The notes beneath the pieces are model-generated. The model was not told where the DNA came from. It ran no database searches and saw nothing but the letters and a program-made list of their open reading frames with translations. From an uncultured Mycoplasmatota bacterium (GTDB lineage Bacteria > Bacillota_I > Bacilli_A > RF39 > UBA660), in contig URBY01000007.1 in the NCBI GenBank assembly GCA_900546245.1, positions 1 through 43,523 of the forward strand: a stretch of DNA of 43,523 nt, given 5' to 3'. A program made the translations under genes and the position numbers. Shown here in pieces: positions 31,811 to 39,476 of the stretch; position 1 is the first letter of the stretch; each line of letters opens with the position of its first letter.

Positions 31811-32509
31811 TCAGAAATAATAGTTAAAGAAAATAAGATGGGAATACTGAAATGTTAATTACATTTTTTTAATCGATTTAGCAAATTATCAAAATTCTAG
31901 TGATTCATCTTTTACAGTTAAAAACTAGTTAAGAAGAATAAATACTATTGATTATATTGGACTATGGGAAGAAATCCATAATCAAGATTTTAATTTGGTC
32001 GAATTCGACCAAATTAAAACTGAGTACGCTAGAAACTCGTTTGCAATGTAACTAACAATTTTAAAAAGTAGGAGATATAGTATTGGAACATATGTCCATC
32101 ATTTGCAAGTTGTCTATCACCGGAGTTTAAATTATATTTAATAACTGAATTTTAGAGATTAAATACTAATGAAGTTTATAATGAGAAAATAGATTGGCAA
32201 GCAAATAGAATTTTATCTAAATTAAACTATGTGGTTCAAACTGATGCAGTAAAAACTTATATTGTTCCAACACTTACAGAGGCACAAAAGAAATTTGTTT
32301 ATGTTGAAGAAGATGATGTTTTAAATATAACTTTATTTTGGATAACAGCAAAAGAACGGAGAGAAGGAAATCCAAAACTTGCTAAAAACGGAAATATAAA
32401 AGATTATACTGATTTGCTTCATTCGATGAAAAAAGAAAATATAGATACATATAAGTTATTAAGTTCATTTGATAAACTACGTTGGTCATTAACAACAAAA
32501 GAAGAATAG
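31811..32509 (+). pseudogene. KilA-N domain protein, broken by stops and frameshifts
   Basis: Pieces in shifting frames can be read as a KilA-N protein: an N-terminal NYQNSSDSSFTVKN, then LRRINTIDYIGLWEE, NFNLVEFDQIKTEYARNSF, and GTYVHH/SPEFKLYLITEF. The final 92 codons from 32231 are still open (KTYIVPTLTEAQKKFVYVEE..., KNGNIKDYTDLL). KilA-N proteins are DNA-binding phage and mobile-element proteins of about 270 residues. Several stop codons and at least two frame changes show it is dead. It supports a mobile origin for this stretch. Confidence 0.75.
31988..32019. repeat. Perfect 32-bp palindrome in the KilA-N pseudogene
   Basis: TTTTAATTTGGTCGAA is followed directly by its exact reverse complement (TTCGACCAAATTAAAA), centred on an EcoRI-type GAATTC. 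It lies within the former codons for NLVEFDQIK. Confidence 0.8.
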
Positions 32510-32573
32510 TACTGCTGCTAGAGAAAGTTATAAATTATTTATAAATAATATTATATTTCTACCACTAAGACAT

Positions 32574-32623
32574 AAAAAAGAGCAAATTTTAGGGATTAAA
32601 CACCTAATATTTACTCTTTTTTT
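32574..32623. terminator. Bidirectional terminator between the KilA-N remnant and the NUDIX gene
   Basis: AAAAAAGAG, AAAT and TTAGG on the left pair with CCTAA, ATTT and CTCTTTTTT on the right around a short loop. A and T runs on both sides make it work in either direction. Confidence 0.75.
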
Positions 32624-32717
32624 GATAATTTAACCCACTTTGTTTTTTTAAAAAGTTAATTTTTTTCAAAATAGGTAGTTTTTCAACAATCTGAAATAGA
32701 TGCTTTTGTGTCTATTT

Positions 32718-33161
32718 TTAAAGTTTGTAAGTTTTTTCATTTTTAAAAAAAATTTGTTTTTGAATTGCTAAATTTAAAACTTTTTTTAATATTTTCTTAT
32801 CTCCAAACCAATTTACTTTTTCTATAAATTCATCAAATGTACACCATTTATAGTCTATACTCTCTTCATTTAATACAATATTATCTTTTTTTACAAAGCT
32901 TATATAAACATATTCCTTACATTGTACACCTAAAGACTCATATTCTAAAATCCAATTTAAGTAAATGTTGTTATTGGTTAATAAATTTGTCTCTTCTTTT
33001 ACCTCTCTTCTAACAGTTTCTTCTCTATCTAAATCATATTTTTCACATCCACCTGTTACTACATACCAAAAAGAACTTTTAAATTGTGGATCATTTTCAC
33101 TACCTTTTAATAGTAATATTTCATTATATTCATTTACAATAAACGTTAAAATTTTCTCCAT
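32718..33161 (-). CDS. NUDIX hydrolase
   Basis: A 147-residue protein of the NUDIX fold, which hydrolyses nucleoside diphosphates linked to another group. The Nudix box is recognisable as GGCEKYDLDREETVRREVKEET, with the metal-binding REVKEE core. The spacing between Gly and the core is longer than the standard GX5EX7, and the final Gly is Asn. The N-terminal strand MEKILTFIVNEYNEILLLKG is typical. The substrate is unknown. It has its own promoter (33178-33206) and GGTGATA binding site. Surrounding DNA is a graveyard of mobile genes, but this frame is intact. Confidence 0.85.
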   Translation of the reverse strand: MEKILTFIVNEYNEILLLKGSENDPQFKSSFWYVVTGGCEKYDLDREETVRREVKEETNLLTNNNIYLNWILEYESLGVQCKEYVYISFVKKDNIVLNEESIDYKWCTFDEFIEKVNWFGDKKILKKVLNLAIQKQIFFKNEKTYKL

Positions 33162-33177
33162 TTATATCACCGTATAT

Positions 33178-33206
33178 AGTGTATCATTTAATTGTATATT
33201 TTGCAA
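33178..33206 (-). promoter_or_regulatory. Promoter of the NUDIX gene
   Basis: On the minus strand, TTGCAA (33206-33201), 17 bases, TACACT (33183-33178), 17 bases before the ATG. Confidence 0.65.
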
Positions 33207-33231
33207 TAAATCAATAATTCGAGCAAATTGA

Positions 33232-33260
33232 TTGTTTAATAATGTAAAAAATAGTATAAT
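33232..33260 (+). promoter_or_regulatory. Promoter of the RhuM-like remnant
   Basis: TTGTTT (33232-33237), 17 bases, TATAAT (33255-33260), followed by AAGGAGG at 33295. It diverges from the NUDIX promoter. Confidence 0.65.
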
Positions 33261-33308
33261 ATCTAATATAAATTAGCTAAAAAATATTAGGATAAGGAGG
33301 ATAAAACT

Positions 33309-33632
33309 TGGATAATAAATTAATTGGAAATGAGAAAAATATTTTATAATGATGAAGAAGGCAATACAAAAGTCGAAGTACTATTAGAAAATGAAGCTGT
33401 TTGGTTAAATACAGAAGCATTAGCAGCACTTTTTAATGTTAAACGATCAGCAATTACGAAACATATAAATAATATTTATGAAGATGAAGAACTTGAAGAA
33501 AGAAGCACATGTTCCAAAATGGAACATATGGGTAACAATGACAAACAAGATTATAATACTAAATATTATAATCTTGACAGAGTATTGAACTTTGTCAATA
33601 CTCTGATAAAAATGTTAAGAATTAAATCTTAA
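33309..33632 (+). pseudogene. RhuM-family protein, frameshifted and truncated
   Basis: AAGGAGG is followed by a TTG start (33309) reading L-D-N-K-L-I-G-N-E-K-N-I-L and a stop. One base of frameshift later the frame continues with YNDEEGNTKVEVLLENEAVWLNTEALAALFNVKRSAITKHI, the N-terminus of RhuM/virulence-protein-like proteins, which are often found on islands near restriction genes. It then runs KYYNLDRVLNFVNTL and stops, where full proteins continue for about 230 more residues. Two hairpins follow the break. It is not expected to be functional. Confidence 0.7.
33578..33605 (+). terminator. First hairpin at the RhuM break
   Basis: CAGAGTATTGA (33578-33588) pairs perfectly with TCAATACTCTG (33595-33605), 6-base loop. 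There is no T run, so termination is uncertain; it could be the scar of a deletion between inverted sequences. Confidence 0.5.
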
Positions 33633-33638
33633 CATTTT
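33609..33638 (+). terminator. Second hairpin after the RhuM remnant
   Basis: AAAATGTTAAGA (33609-33620) pairs perfectly with TCTTAACATTTT (33627-33638), 6-base loop, and ends in four T. It covers the stop codon of the remnant. Confidence 0.7.
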
Positions 33639-33739
33639 CATATACCCTATAAAGTTATTGTTCAAAATCAATATGGTGATAAGAAAATAAAATCCCAAAT
33701 AAATTTAGTACTTTTTAATGCTTTAGAAAGATTTATATA

Positions 33740-33767
33740 TTGCATCTTAATTGTCAAAGGCTATAAT
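33740..33767 (+). promoter_or_regulatory. Probable promoter of the fibre locus
   Basis: TTGCAT (33740-33745), 16 bases, TATAAT (33762-33767). It would give a leader of about 113 bases before the TasA-like gene; a second TATAAT at 33817 without a -35 is closer. The 254-base gap 33633-33886 shows no gene. Confidence 0.5.
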
Positions 33768-33886
33768 ATATATTCATTATTTTTATAAAAATAAAGTATT
33801 TTTTGTAAAAAAAATGTATAATATTTTAAAAAATAGTGACAAATAATAATATATATAATATAATTAAATTAATGATAGGAGGATAT

Positions 33887-34390
33887 ATGAAAGATAAGAA
33901 AAATATTTTAATTGGCGCATTAGTGTTTGTAATCGCAATGATGGCAGTAGGTTATGCAGCATTTGCTACTACATTAAATATTAATGGTACTGCTACAATC
34001 GCAGGTGAATGGGATGTAGAAATTACGGATATAACACCAGCATTTGCTGGAACTGCAAGTGATAAAACACCAGCATCTTTTACTGCAACAACTGCAACAT
34101 TTGATGCAAATTTAATGGCTCCAGGAGATACTGCGACTTATACAATAACAGTACAAAATAAAGGATCAATTGATGCTAAATTAAACACAATTACATTAAC
34201 TCCACAAGCGGATGGATCAGATGCAATTATTTATACTGTTAAATCTCAACCAAGCGCTAATGATGTTTTAAAAGCAGGAGATAGTACAACTGTTGTAATT
34301 GAAGCAAAATATGATGAAGCAGTTAATTCTGTTCCTGAAGTAAAAACTAAAACATTTACTGGTGTTCTTGAATACGTTCAAGCAAAATAG
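33887..34390 (+). CDS. TasA/camelysin-like fibre protein with SipW-type signal peptide
   Basis: A 167-residue secreted protein. ATG 33887 follows AGGAGG by 5 bases; an upstream in-frame ATG at 33836 has no such site. The N-terminus KDKKNILIGALVFVIAMM then AVGYAAFATTLNINGTATI is the SipW-cognate signal peptide, expected to be cut after a small residue near the AFA. The mature protein is a beta-sandwich with APGDTATYTITVQNKGSIDA, as in TasA/CalY. Such proteins polymerise into biofilm fibres. It lacks Cys. A stem-loop after the gene may favour this product over the downstream ones. Confidence 0.85.
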   Translation: MKDKKNILIGALVFVIAMMAVGYAAFATTLNINGTATIAGEWDVEITDITPAFAGTASDKTPASFTATTATFDANLMAPGDTATYTITVQNKGSIDAKLNTITLTPQADGSDAIIYTVKSQPSANDVLKAGDSTTVVIEAKYDEAVNSVPEVKTKTFTGVLEYVQAK

Positions 34391-34397
34391 TAAAAAT

Positions 34398-34420
34398 GAG
34401 TGAATATTCACTCTTTTATT
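34398..34420 (+). terminator. Attenuator-like hairpin after the TasA-like gene
   Basis: GAGTGAATATTCACTC (34398-34413) is a perfect palindrome followed by TTTTATT. It lies inside the operon, so partial termination would give more fibre protein than accessory protein. Confidence 0.65.
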
Positions 34421-34436
34421 TTATTACGAGGTCTCT

Positions 34437-35555
34437 ATGAATAAAATTAAGAAAAGAAGAAAAAATAAGATATCAAAAAATAAAACTAAAATTATTGTTA
34501 TTGTTTGTATTGTTTTTGTATTGCTTTTATCTATAGGATATGGTATATCTTCAACATTAATTTCATTAAATGGTACTGCTACAATTGGTGAAGAAAAAGA
34601 ATGTAAAAATAAAATAACAGGGACTTATAAACTTAATACGTTTTGGAATGGTCAAAATAACAATAAGCATTATCAAGCTATTATAACTATTAAAAATGAA
34701 GATGCTGAAAGCATACCATCTTGGACTATAAAAATAAAAGGTCCATTAGATTCACAGATACAGGTAAATGCAAATGTTACAAAGTCTAATGATGGTATTT
34801 TAACATTAACTCCATATTCTTGGAATTCAGTAATAGATAGTGGTAAAGAATTATCATTAGATTTTATATTTATAACTGTTGAAGAAGATTTTGATCCTAC
34901 ATATATAACTTTTAATGATTGTAAAATATATGGTAAAGGTGTTGTAAATCCAGATCCAATAGATCCATCTGTTGAATTAACTGGTCTTGAATTATCGCCA
35001 AGTTCATATGAAATGATTGTAGGAGAAAAGGTAAATCTTAACACAATAAAAACACCAAGTAATGCAACTGCAACTTTAACTTATACATCTAGTAATGAGT
35101 CAGTCGCAACTGTTTCACAAAGCGGTGAAGTAATTGCTTTAACGGAAGGAACTACTACTATAACAGTTAGTTCTGGTAATATAACTGCTAGTAGTACAAT
35201 AACTGTTAAGAAAAAAGATGAAACACCAGTTACACCTGATGGTATAGAATTAAAATTTGCTCAAACAGGATATTGGGGCGATATAAGTGCTGGACAATCA
35301 ATGAATTTTAATGTTACAATAACAAATAATACAGATAAAAAAATAAATAGTTGTTCATTTTTTATAGGTTTCCCATCAGGTACAAAGTATACTGTATGGA
35401 CCGGAAATGTAATTGTAAATAATGGTGATTTTAGTTATAATTCGGTTATTGATGCAAATGGTAATGTAATTATATATGGACAAGTTACATTACCTGCAGG
35501 TTATGATATAAATGACTATTTATCCCCATCCATAACTAATATACAGGTGAGTTGA
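34437..35555 (+). CDS. Secreted protein with CBM2-like and Big2 domains, SipW-type export
   Basis: A 372-residue protein. A strongly basic N-terminus and hydrophobic helix (about 20-38) lead to SLNGTATIGEE, matching the SipW-cognate pattern of the TasA-like gene. Residues ~48-165 resemble a CBM2-type sugar-binding domain (FWNGQNNNKHYQAIITIKN, SIPSWTIKIKGP, YSWNSVIDSGKELSLDFIF). A short Pro/Asp linker leads to a bacterial Ig-like Big2 domain (LELSPSSYEMIVGEKVNL, SSNESVATVS). A second CBM2-like domain ends the protein (YWGDISAGQSMNFNVTITN). It probably links fibres to polysaccharide. CGAGGT precedes the ATG. Confidence 0.75.
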   Translation: MNKIKKRRKNKISKNKTKIIVIVCIVFVLLLSIGYGISSTLISLNGTATIGEEKECKNKITGTYKLNTFWNGQNNNKHYQAIITIKNEDAESIPSWTIKIKGPLDSQIQVNANVTKSNDGILTLTPYSWNSVIDSGKELSLDFIFITVEEDFDPTYITFNDCKIYGKGVVNPDPIDPSVELTGLELSPSSYEMIVGEKVNLNTIKTPSNATATLTYTSSNESVATVSQSGEVIALTEGTTTITVSSGNITASSTITVKKKDETPVTPDGIELKFAQTGYWGDISAGQSMNFNVTITNNTDKKINSCSFFIGFPSGTKYTVWTGNVIVNNGDFSYNSVIDANGNVIIYGQVTLPAGYDINDYLSPSITNIQVS

Positions 35556-35560
35556 TAACA

Positions 35561-36718
35561 ATGAAAAATTTGAATATATATATAATAATGATCATTTATT
35601 TTGTTTTAATATTTTTCTTAGAGAGAATAATTGGAAACGTAATAGGGTATATTATTCCTATGGTTTTATTAGTGATATCACTTTATATTCATTTTACCGA
35701 AGGTGATAATCATGGTAGATTTCCTAGAAATAAAGAATACATAAAGAAAATGATTATAATAATGCTTTTATATGTAATTATTTATTTCTTTTTAGGAATA
35801 TTATTTGGTTTTACTAAAAGTCCTTATTCACATAATATAATAATATTATTAAAAAATATATGGAGAATAATTATTCCTGTAATAATGTTAGAATATATTA
35901 GAAGTTTTACAGTATGTACTAATTCAAATAATAAATTTATAATTATTACATTCACATTATTATTATTTGTTATTGAGCTTAATTTAAATACATTTATTAA
36001 AAATATAAGTATTAGTGAAGATACCTTTAAATATGTATCTCAAACTGTTATACCTTTATTTGCAACTGAAATGTTATGTACTTATTTGTGTTTAAAAGGT
36101 TCATATAAGTTATCATTGCCTTATAGAATTACATTAAATGCTATAACTATATTTTCACCTGTTTTTCCGGATATAGATTGGTTTGCAAGTGGAATAATTG
36201 GCGTATTATTCCCTGCAACAATATTTTTACTTTACAAATATGATTATCAAAAAAAGAACAGAAGAATAAGTAGACGTGATTTAAAAAAGCAAAATCCTAT
36301 AGTTTATGTTCCTATATTTATAATTTTAATTATATTTGGCGCATTTATGCTTGGATTATTTAAATATGAACCTATTGCGATAGTATCTAACAGTATGGAT
36401 CCCGTTTTTAATAGAGGAGATGTTGTTATTTTACGTAAAGTAAACAAAACAAATTTGAATAAATTAAAGAAATATGATATTATCATATATAGTATAGATA
36501 AACAACTTGTTGCGCATAGAATAATAAATATAAAAGAAGAAAAAGAAGAATTATATTTTAAAACAAAAGGAGATGCTAATATTTCTCCCGATTTGAAATG
36601 GGTAAAAGAAAATCAAATAGTTGGAAAGTATGAATTTCATATTAAATATGTAGGTTATCCATCTGTTTGGTTAAATGATATTTTTAAAAAACAAAATCCA
36701 AAAGTAGAAATAAAATAG
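35561..36718 (+). CDS. sipW: SipW-type signal peptidase I with large N-terminal membrane domain
   Basis: Membrane peptidase of 385 residues, expected to mature the two preceding proteins. The catalytic domain is at the C-terminus: Ser278 in SNSMDPVFNRGDVVILRK and His319 in QLVAHRIINI. His in place of the usual Lys defines the ER/archaeal-like S26B class to which SipW belongs. The first ~240 residues contain about seven hydrophobic segments not present in the ~190-residue B. subtilis SipW. AGGTGA lies 9 bases before ATG 35561, and the preceding stop lies between. Confidence 0.88.
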   Translation: MKNLNIYIIMIIYFVLIFFLERIIGNVIGYIIPMVLLVISLYIHFTEGDNHGRFPRNKEYIKKMIIIMLLYVIIYFFLGILFGFTKSPYSHNIIILLKNIWRIIIPVIMLEYIRSFTVCTNSNNKFIIITFTLLLFVIELNLNTFIKNISISEDTFKYVSQTVIPLFATEMLCTYLCLKGSYKLSLPYRITLNAITIFSPVFPDIDWFASGIIGVLFPATIFLLYKYDYQKKNRRISRRDLKKQNPIVYVPIFIILIIFGAFMLGLFKYEPIAIVSNSMDPVFNRGDVVILRKVNKTNLNKLKKYDIIIYSIDKQLVAHRIINIKEEKEELYFKTKGDANISPDLKWVKENQIVGKYEFHIKYVGYPSVWLNDIFKKQNPKVEIK

Positions 36719-36728
36719 AGAGGGTAAT

Positions 36729-37790
36729 ATGCAAACAAAGAATAGAAAGAAAAAACTTGTTTTGAAAAGATGGGTTAGAATTGTAGTTGTATGTGTTCTA
36801 TTCTTTTTAGCGTCTATATTTTTATACAATATTGTAGAAGGATTATGTCCTAAACAAAAGAAAAATTTATATTATTCGTATAAAAATTATGGTTCTACAG
36901 ATTATAAAGTGTATTTAAAAGAAAACAACTTTTTTGAAGAAAAATTTCTACCTAAAGGTAGACAATATACTACTGAATTAATAGATTATATAGACATTAA
37001 TTTTAACTATTTATATTCAGGTTCAAAATTTACTGATATAGAATATGAATATAATATTAGTGGTGAAATAATAGGTGAATATGAAAGTAATACTGATTCT
37101 AAATCAGAAATATGGAATAAAAAATATGTGATTTTAGAAAATCAAAAAGGTAAGAAGTATGACTCAATTTTTTTTGATGTTAATAAGAATTTAAAATTAG
37201 ATTATTCTAAATATAATAATGAAGCTAATAATTTCAAAAATCAATTTAAACTTGCGATAGATGCAAAATTATTAGTAAAATTTAATGTTAAATATACAGC
37301 AACTATAAGAGATACTGACAAAAAAGTAAGAGGAGTAGAAACTATTGAATTAAGTATACCTTTATCAAAAACAACAATGAATATAACAACAAAAGAAATA
37401 AAAGGTGACTCTAAAAATTTATATGATGAAGAGCTTATACCTAAAAATATGAATAGGGTTTATATAAATTCTATATTATTGATAATTTTACTTATAATAT
37501 CAATTTCTAATAAAGATAGGCTTATAATTAATAAAAAAACATATTATACAAAAAATTATAATAAAATAATTAAAAATTATAGTGATATTATTGTTGAGGT
37601 TTCAACACAACCTAATTTGGAAAATTTAGAAATATTAGAAATTAAAAATTTTGATGATTTAGTAGATACAGAGGAAGAATTAAAATCACCAATATTACTT
37701 TATGAAATAAAAAAACAAAAAGAATCTTGGTTTATTATAATACATAATAAGTATGCATATAGATATATATTAAATTGTGAAGATTGTTAA
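36729..37790 (+). CDS. DUF5305-like membrane protein of the fibre locus
   Basis: A 353-residue protein with a basic N-terminus, a membrane helix (about 16-36), an outer beta-rich domain of ~190 residues, a second helix (about 247-262) and a cytoplasmic C-terminal domain. Phrases such as YKNYGSTDYKVYLKEN, FNYLYSGSKFTDIEYEYNISGEIIGEYES and GVETIELSIPLSK match the DUF5305 pattern. Those proteins accompany SipW-type peptidases in archaea and Firmicutes; their function is unknown, perhaps assembly or anchoring of the exported fibre. AGAGGG precedes the ATG, 10 bases after sipW. Confidence 0.7.
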   Translation: MQTKNRKKKLVLKRWVRIVVVCVLFFLASIFLYNIVEGLCPKQKKNLYYSYKNYGSTDYKVYLKENNFFEEKFLPKGRQYTTELIDYIDINFNYLYSGSKFTDIEYEYNISGEIIGEYESNTDSKSEIWNKKYVILENQKGKKYDSIFFDVNKNLKLDYSKYNNEANNFKNQFKLAIDAKLLVKFNVKYTATIRDTDKKVRGVETIELSIPLSKTTMNITTKEIKGDSKNLYDEELIPKNMNRVYINSILLIILLIISISNKDRLIINKKTYYTKNYNKIIKNYSDIIVEVSTQPNLENLEILEIKNFDDLVDTEEELKSPILLYEIKKQKESWFIIIHNKYAYRYILNCEDC

Positions 37791-37804
37791 TTAAGGTGAA
37801 TAAT

Positions 37805-39427
37805 GTGAGAAAAAAAGTAATAACAATAATACTATCATTGATATATACAATATTTATGATAGTAGGTACAAGTTTTATAAAAAGTAATAGTTTTAAATAT
37901 TTAAATGATAATTTAATAATAATGATAATTTTATCAGTATTATTATTTGTAATACTTTATTTTATAGTAAATAAAGTATTTAATTATTTAGATAATCAAA
38001 AAATAAAAAACGAAAAAAAGAACAATAAAATATTTAATTTATTTGATAAACATCCAATTGTTTTTTCAAGTATAGTTATGTTTATTTGTTATTTGATCTA
38101 TATGATAGCGTTTTATCCAATTATAATGTCAAAAGACCCTAGTTTTCAAATACTTCAGTATTTTCATATCGATAATAAATATTCATATTATTCTGTATTA
38201 CTTGATAAAAATGTAATAATTACAAATCACCATCCAGTTGTTCATACTCTTCTTTTAGGAACTTGTGTAAAACTTGGAATGGTACTTTTCAATAGTTCAA
38301 ATGTAGGTTTATTTATTTACAGCATAATTCAAACAAGTATTCTTATATTAACTCTTTCATATACAATTAAATTTATGAAAGAAATAAATATATCTATAAA
38401 ATATAGATTTATTTGTTTACTTATATATGCTTTAGTACCTGTATTTCCATTTTATGCGATGAGTCCAGTTAAAGATGTAATATTTGGATGCTTAATAATT
38501 CTTTATATAATTACAGTTTATAAATGTATAAAATTAGAAGAAAAGATAAGTATTAAAAATATTATAAAAATAATAATCTTATCAATATTAATGTTTTTAT
38601 TTAGAAATAATGGAATACATGTATTTATATTAACATTTCCATTTTTGATATTAATAAATAAGAAAAACAGAAAAAGATTTTTAATTATATTTTTAGTAGT
38701 AGTATCATTATTTGTGACTTATTCTAAAGTAATTTTACCATATTTTAGGATAACTCCGTCAAGTGTTCGTGAAACACTTAGTATACCTTTTCAGCAAACT
38801 GCAAGGTATGTAAAAGAACATGAAAGTGAAGTAACTAATAATGAAAAGAAGGCAATCGATAAAATACTTGGTTATGCTACATTAAAAGATAGATATAAAG
38901 AAGAAATATCAGATCCAGTAAAGAATGGATTTAATAAATATAGTACAAAAGAAGATTTAAAAAATTATTTTGTTGTATGGTTTGAAATGCTTAAAAAGCA
39001 TCCATTAACATATGCAGAAGCAACAATAAACAATACATATGGATATTTTTATCCATTTAGCACAAAATGGTATATATATTATAAATATACACCAATAATT
39101 AAAGAACATGGTATTGATTATCATTATAATAATTTAACAAATCTTAGAACATATTTATCAAATTATGGTAATATATTCCCATATATTCCAATTATAGGCT
39201 TGATAGTTAATATTGGATTTAGCAATTACTTATTAATATTTATGTTGTTTTACTTAATATATAAGAAAAAATATAAAGAAATGTGTTACTTATTTCCATC
39301 ATTTGTTTTAACTTTAGTATGCATTGCATCCCCGGTAAATACATATTTTAGATATGCACTTCCTACAATTTTTGCAATGCCAGTTATGATTAGTATGTTT
39401 TTTAAAATAATTAGAAATGGTAAATAA
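37805..39427 (+). CDS. DUF6020-like polytopic membrane protein (possible GT-C glycosyltransferase)
   Basis: A 540-residue protein with about 12 membrane helices. The start is set at GTG 37805, 6 bases after AAGGTG; a TTG at 37784 overlaps the previous gene. The first outer loop after two helices has SKDPSFQILQYFHIDN and NHHPVVHTLLLG, where an acidic residue followed by a His pair resembles the loop of lipid-linked GT-C transferases. The C-terminal half includes FRNNGIHVF and TPSSVRETLSIPFQQTARYV. The layout matches DUF6020 proteins, thought to glycosylate surface polymers. It may decorate the fibre proteins or a polysaccharide. It ends the accessory region. Confidence 0.7.
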   Translation: MRKKVITIILSLIYTIFMIVGTSFIKSNSFKYLNDNLIIMIILSVLLFVILYFIVNKVFNYLDNQKIKNEKKNNKIFNLFDKHPIVFSSIVMFICYLIYMIAFYPIIMSKDPSFQILQYFHIDNKYSYYSVLLDKNVIITNHHPVVHTLLLGTCVKLGMVLFNSSNVGLFIYSIIQTSILILTLSYTIKFMKEINISIKYRFICLLIYALVPVFPFYAMSPVKDVIFGCLIILYIITVYKCIKLEEKISIKNIIKIIILSILMFLFRNNGIHVFILTFPFLILINKKNRKRFLIIFLVVVSLFVTYSKVILPYFRITPSSVRETLSIPFQQTARYVKEHESEVTNNEKKAIDKILGYATLKDRYKEEISDPVKNGFNKYSTKEDLKNYFVVWFEMLKKHPLTYAEATINNTYGYFYPFSTKWYIYYKYTPIIKEHGIDYHYNNLTNLRTYLSNYGNIFPYIPIIGLIVNIGFSNYLLIFMLFYLIYKKKYKEMCYLFPSFVLTLVCIASPVNTYFRYALPTIFAMPVMISMFFKIIRNGK

Positions 39428-39444
39428 AGCCATTTCTTTTTTTT
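39413..39444 (+). terminator. Terminator at the end of the accessory region
   Basis: AGAAATGG (39413-39420) pairs perfectly with CCATTTCT (39430-39437), 9-base loop, then a T run. The left arm is coding. Confidence 0.85.
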
Positions 39445-39452
39445 ACTTCTTA

Positions 39453-39461
39453 TGTTATAAT
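39453..39461 (+). promoter_or_regulatory. Extended -10 of prfB
   Basis: TGT followed by TATAAT (39456-39461), 15 bases before the prfB ATG, so the leader is only about 8-9 bases and carries GGTGA. Confidence 0.7.
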
Positions 39462-39476
39462 TATTATGGTGATAAT

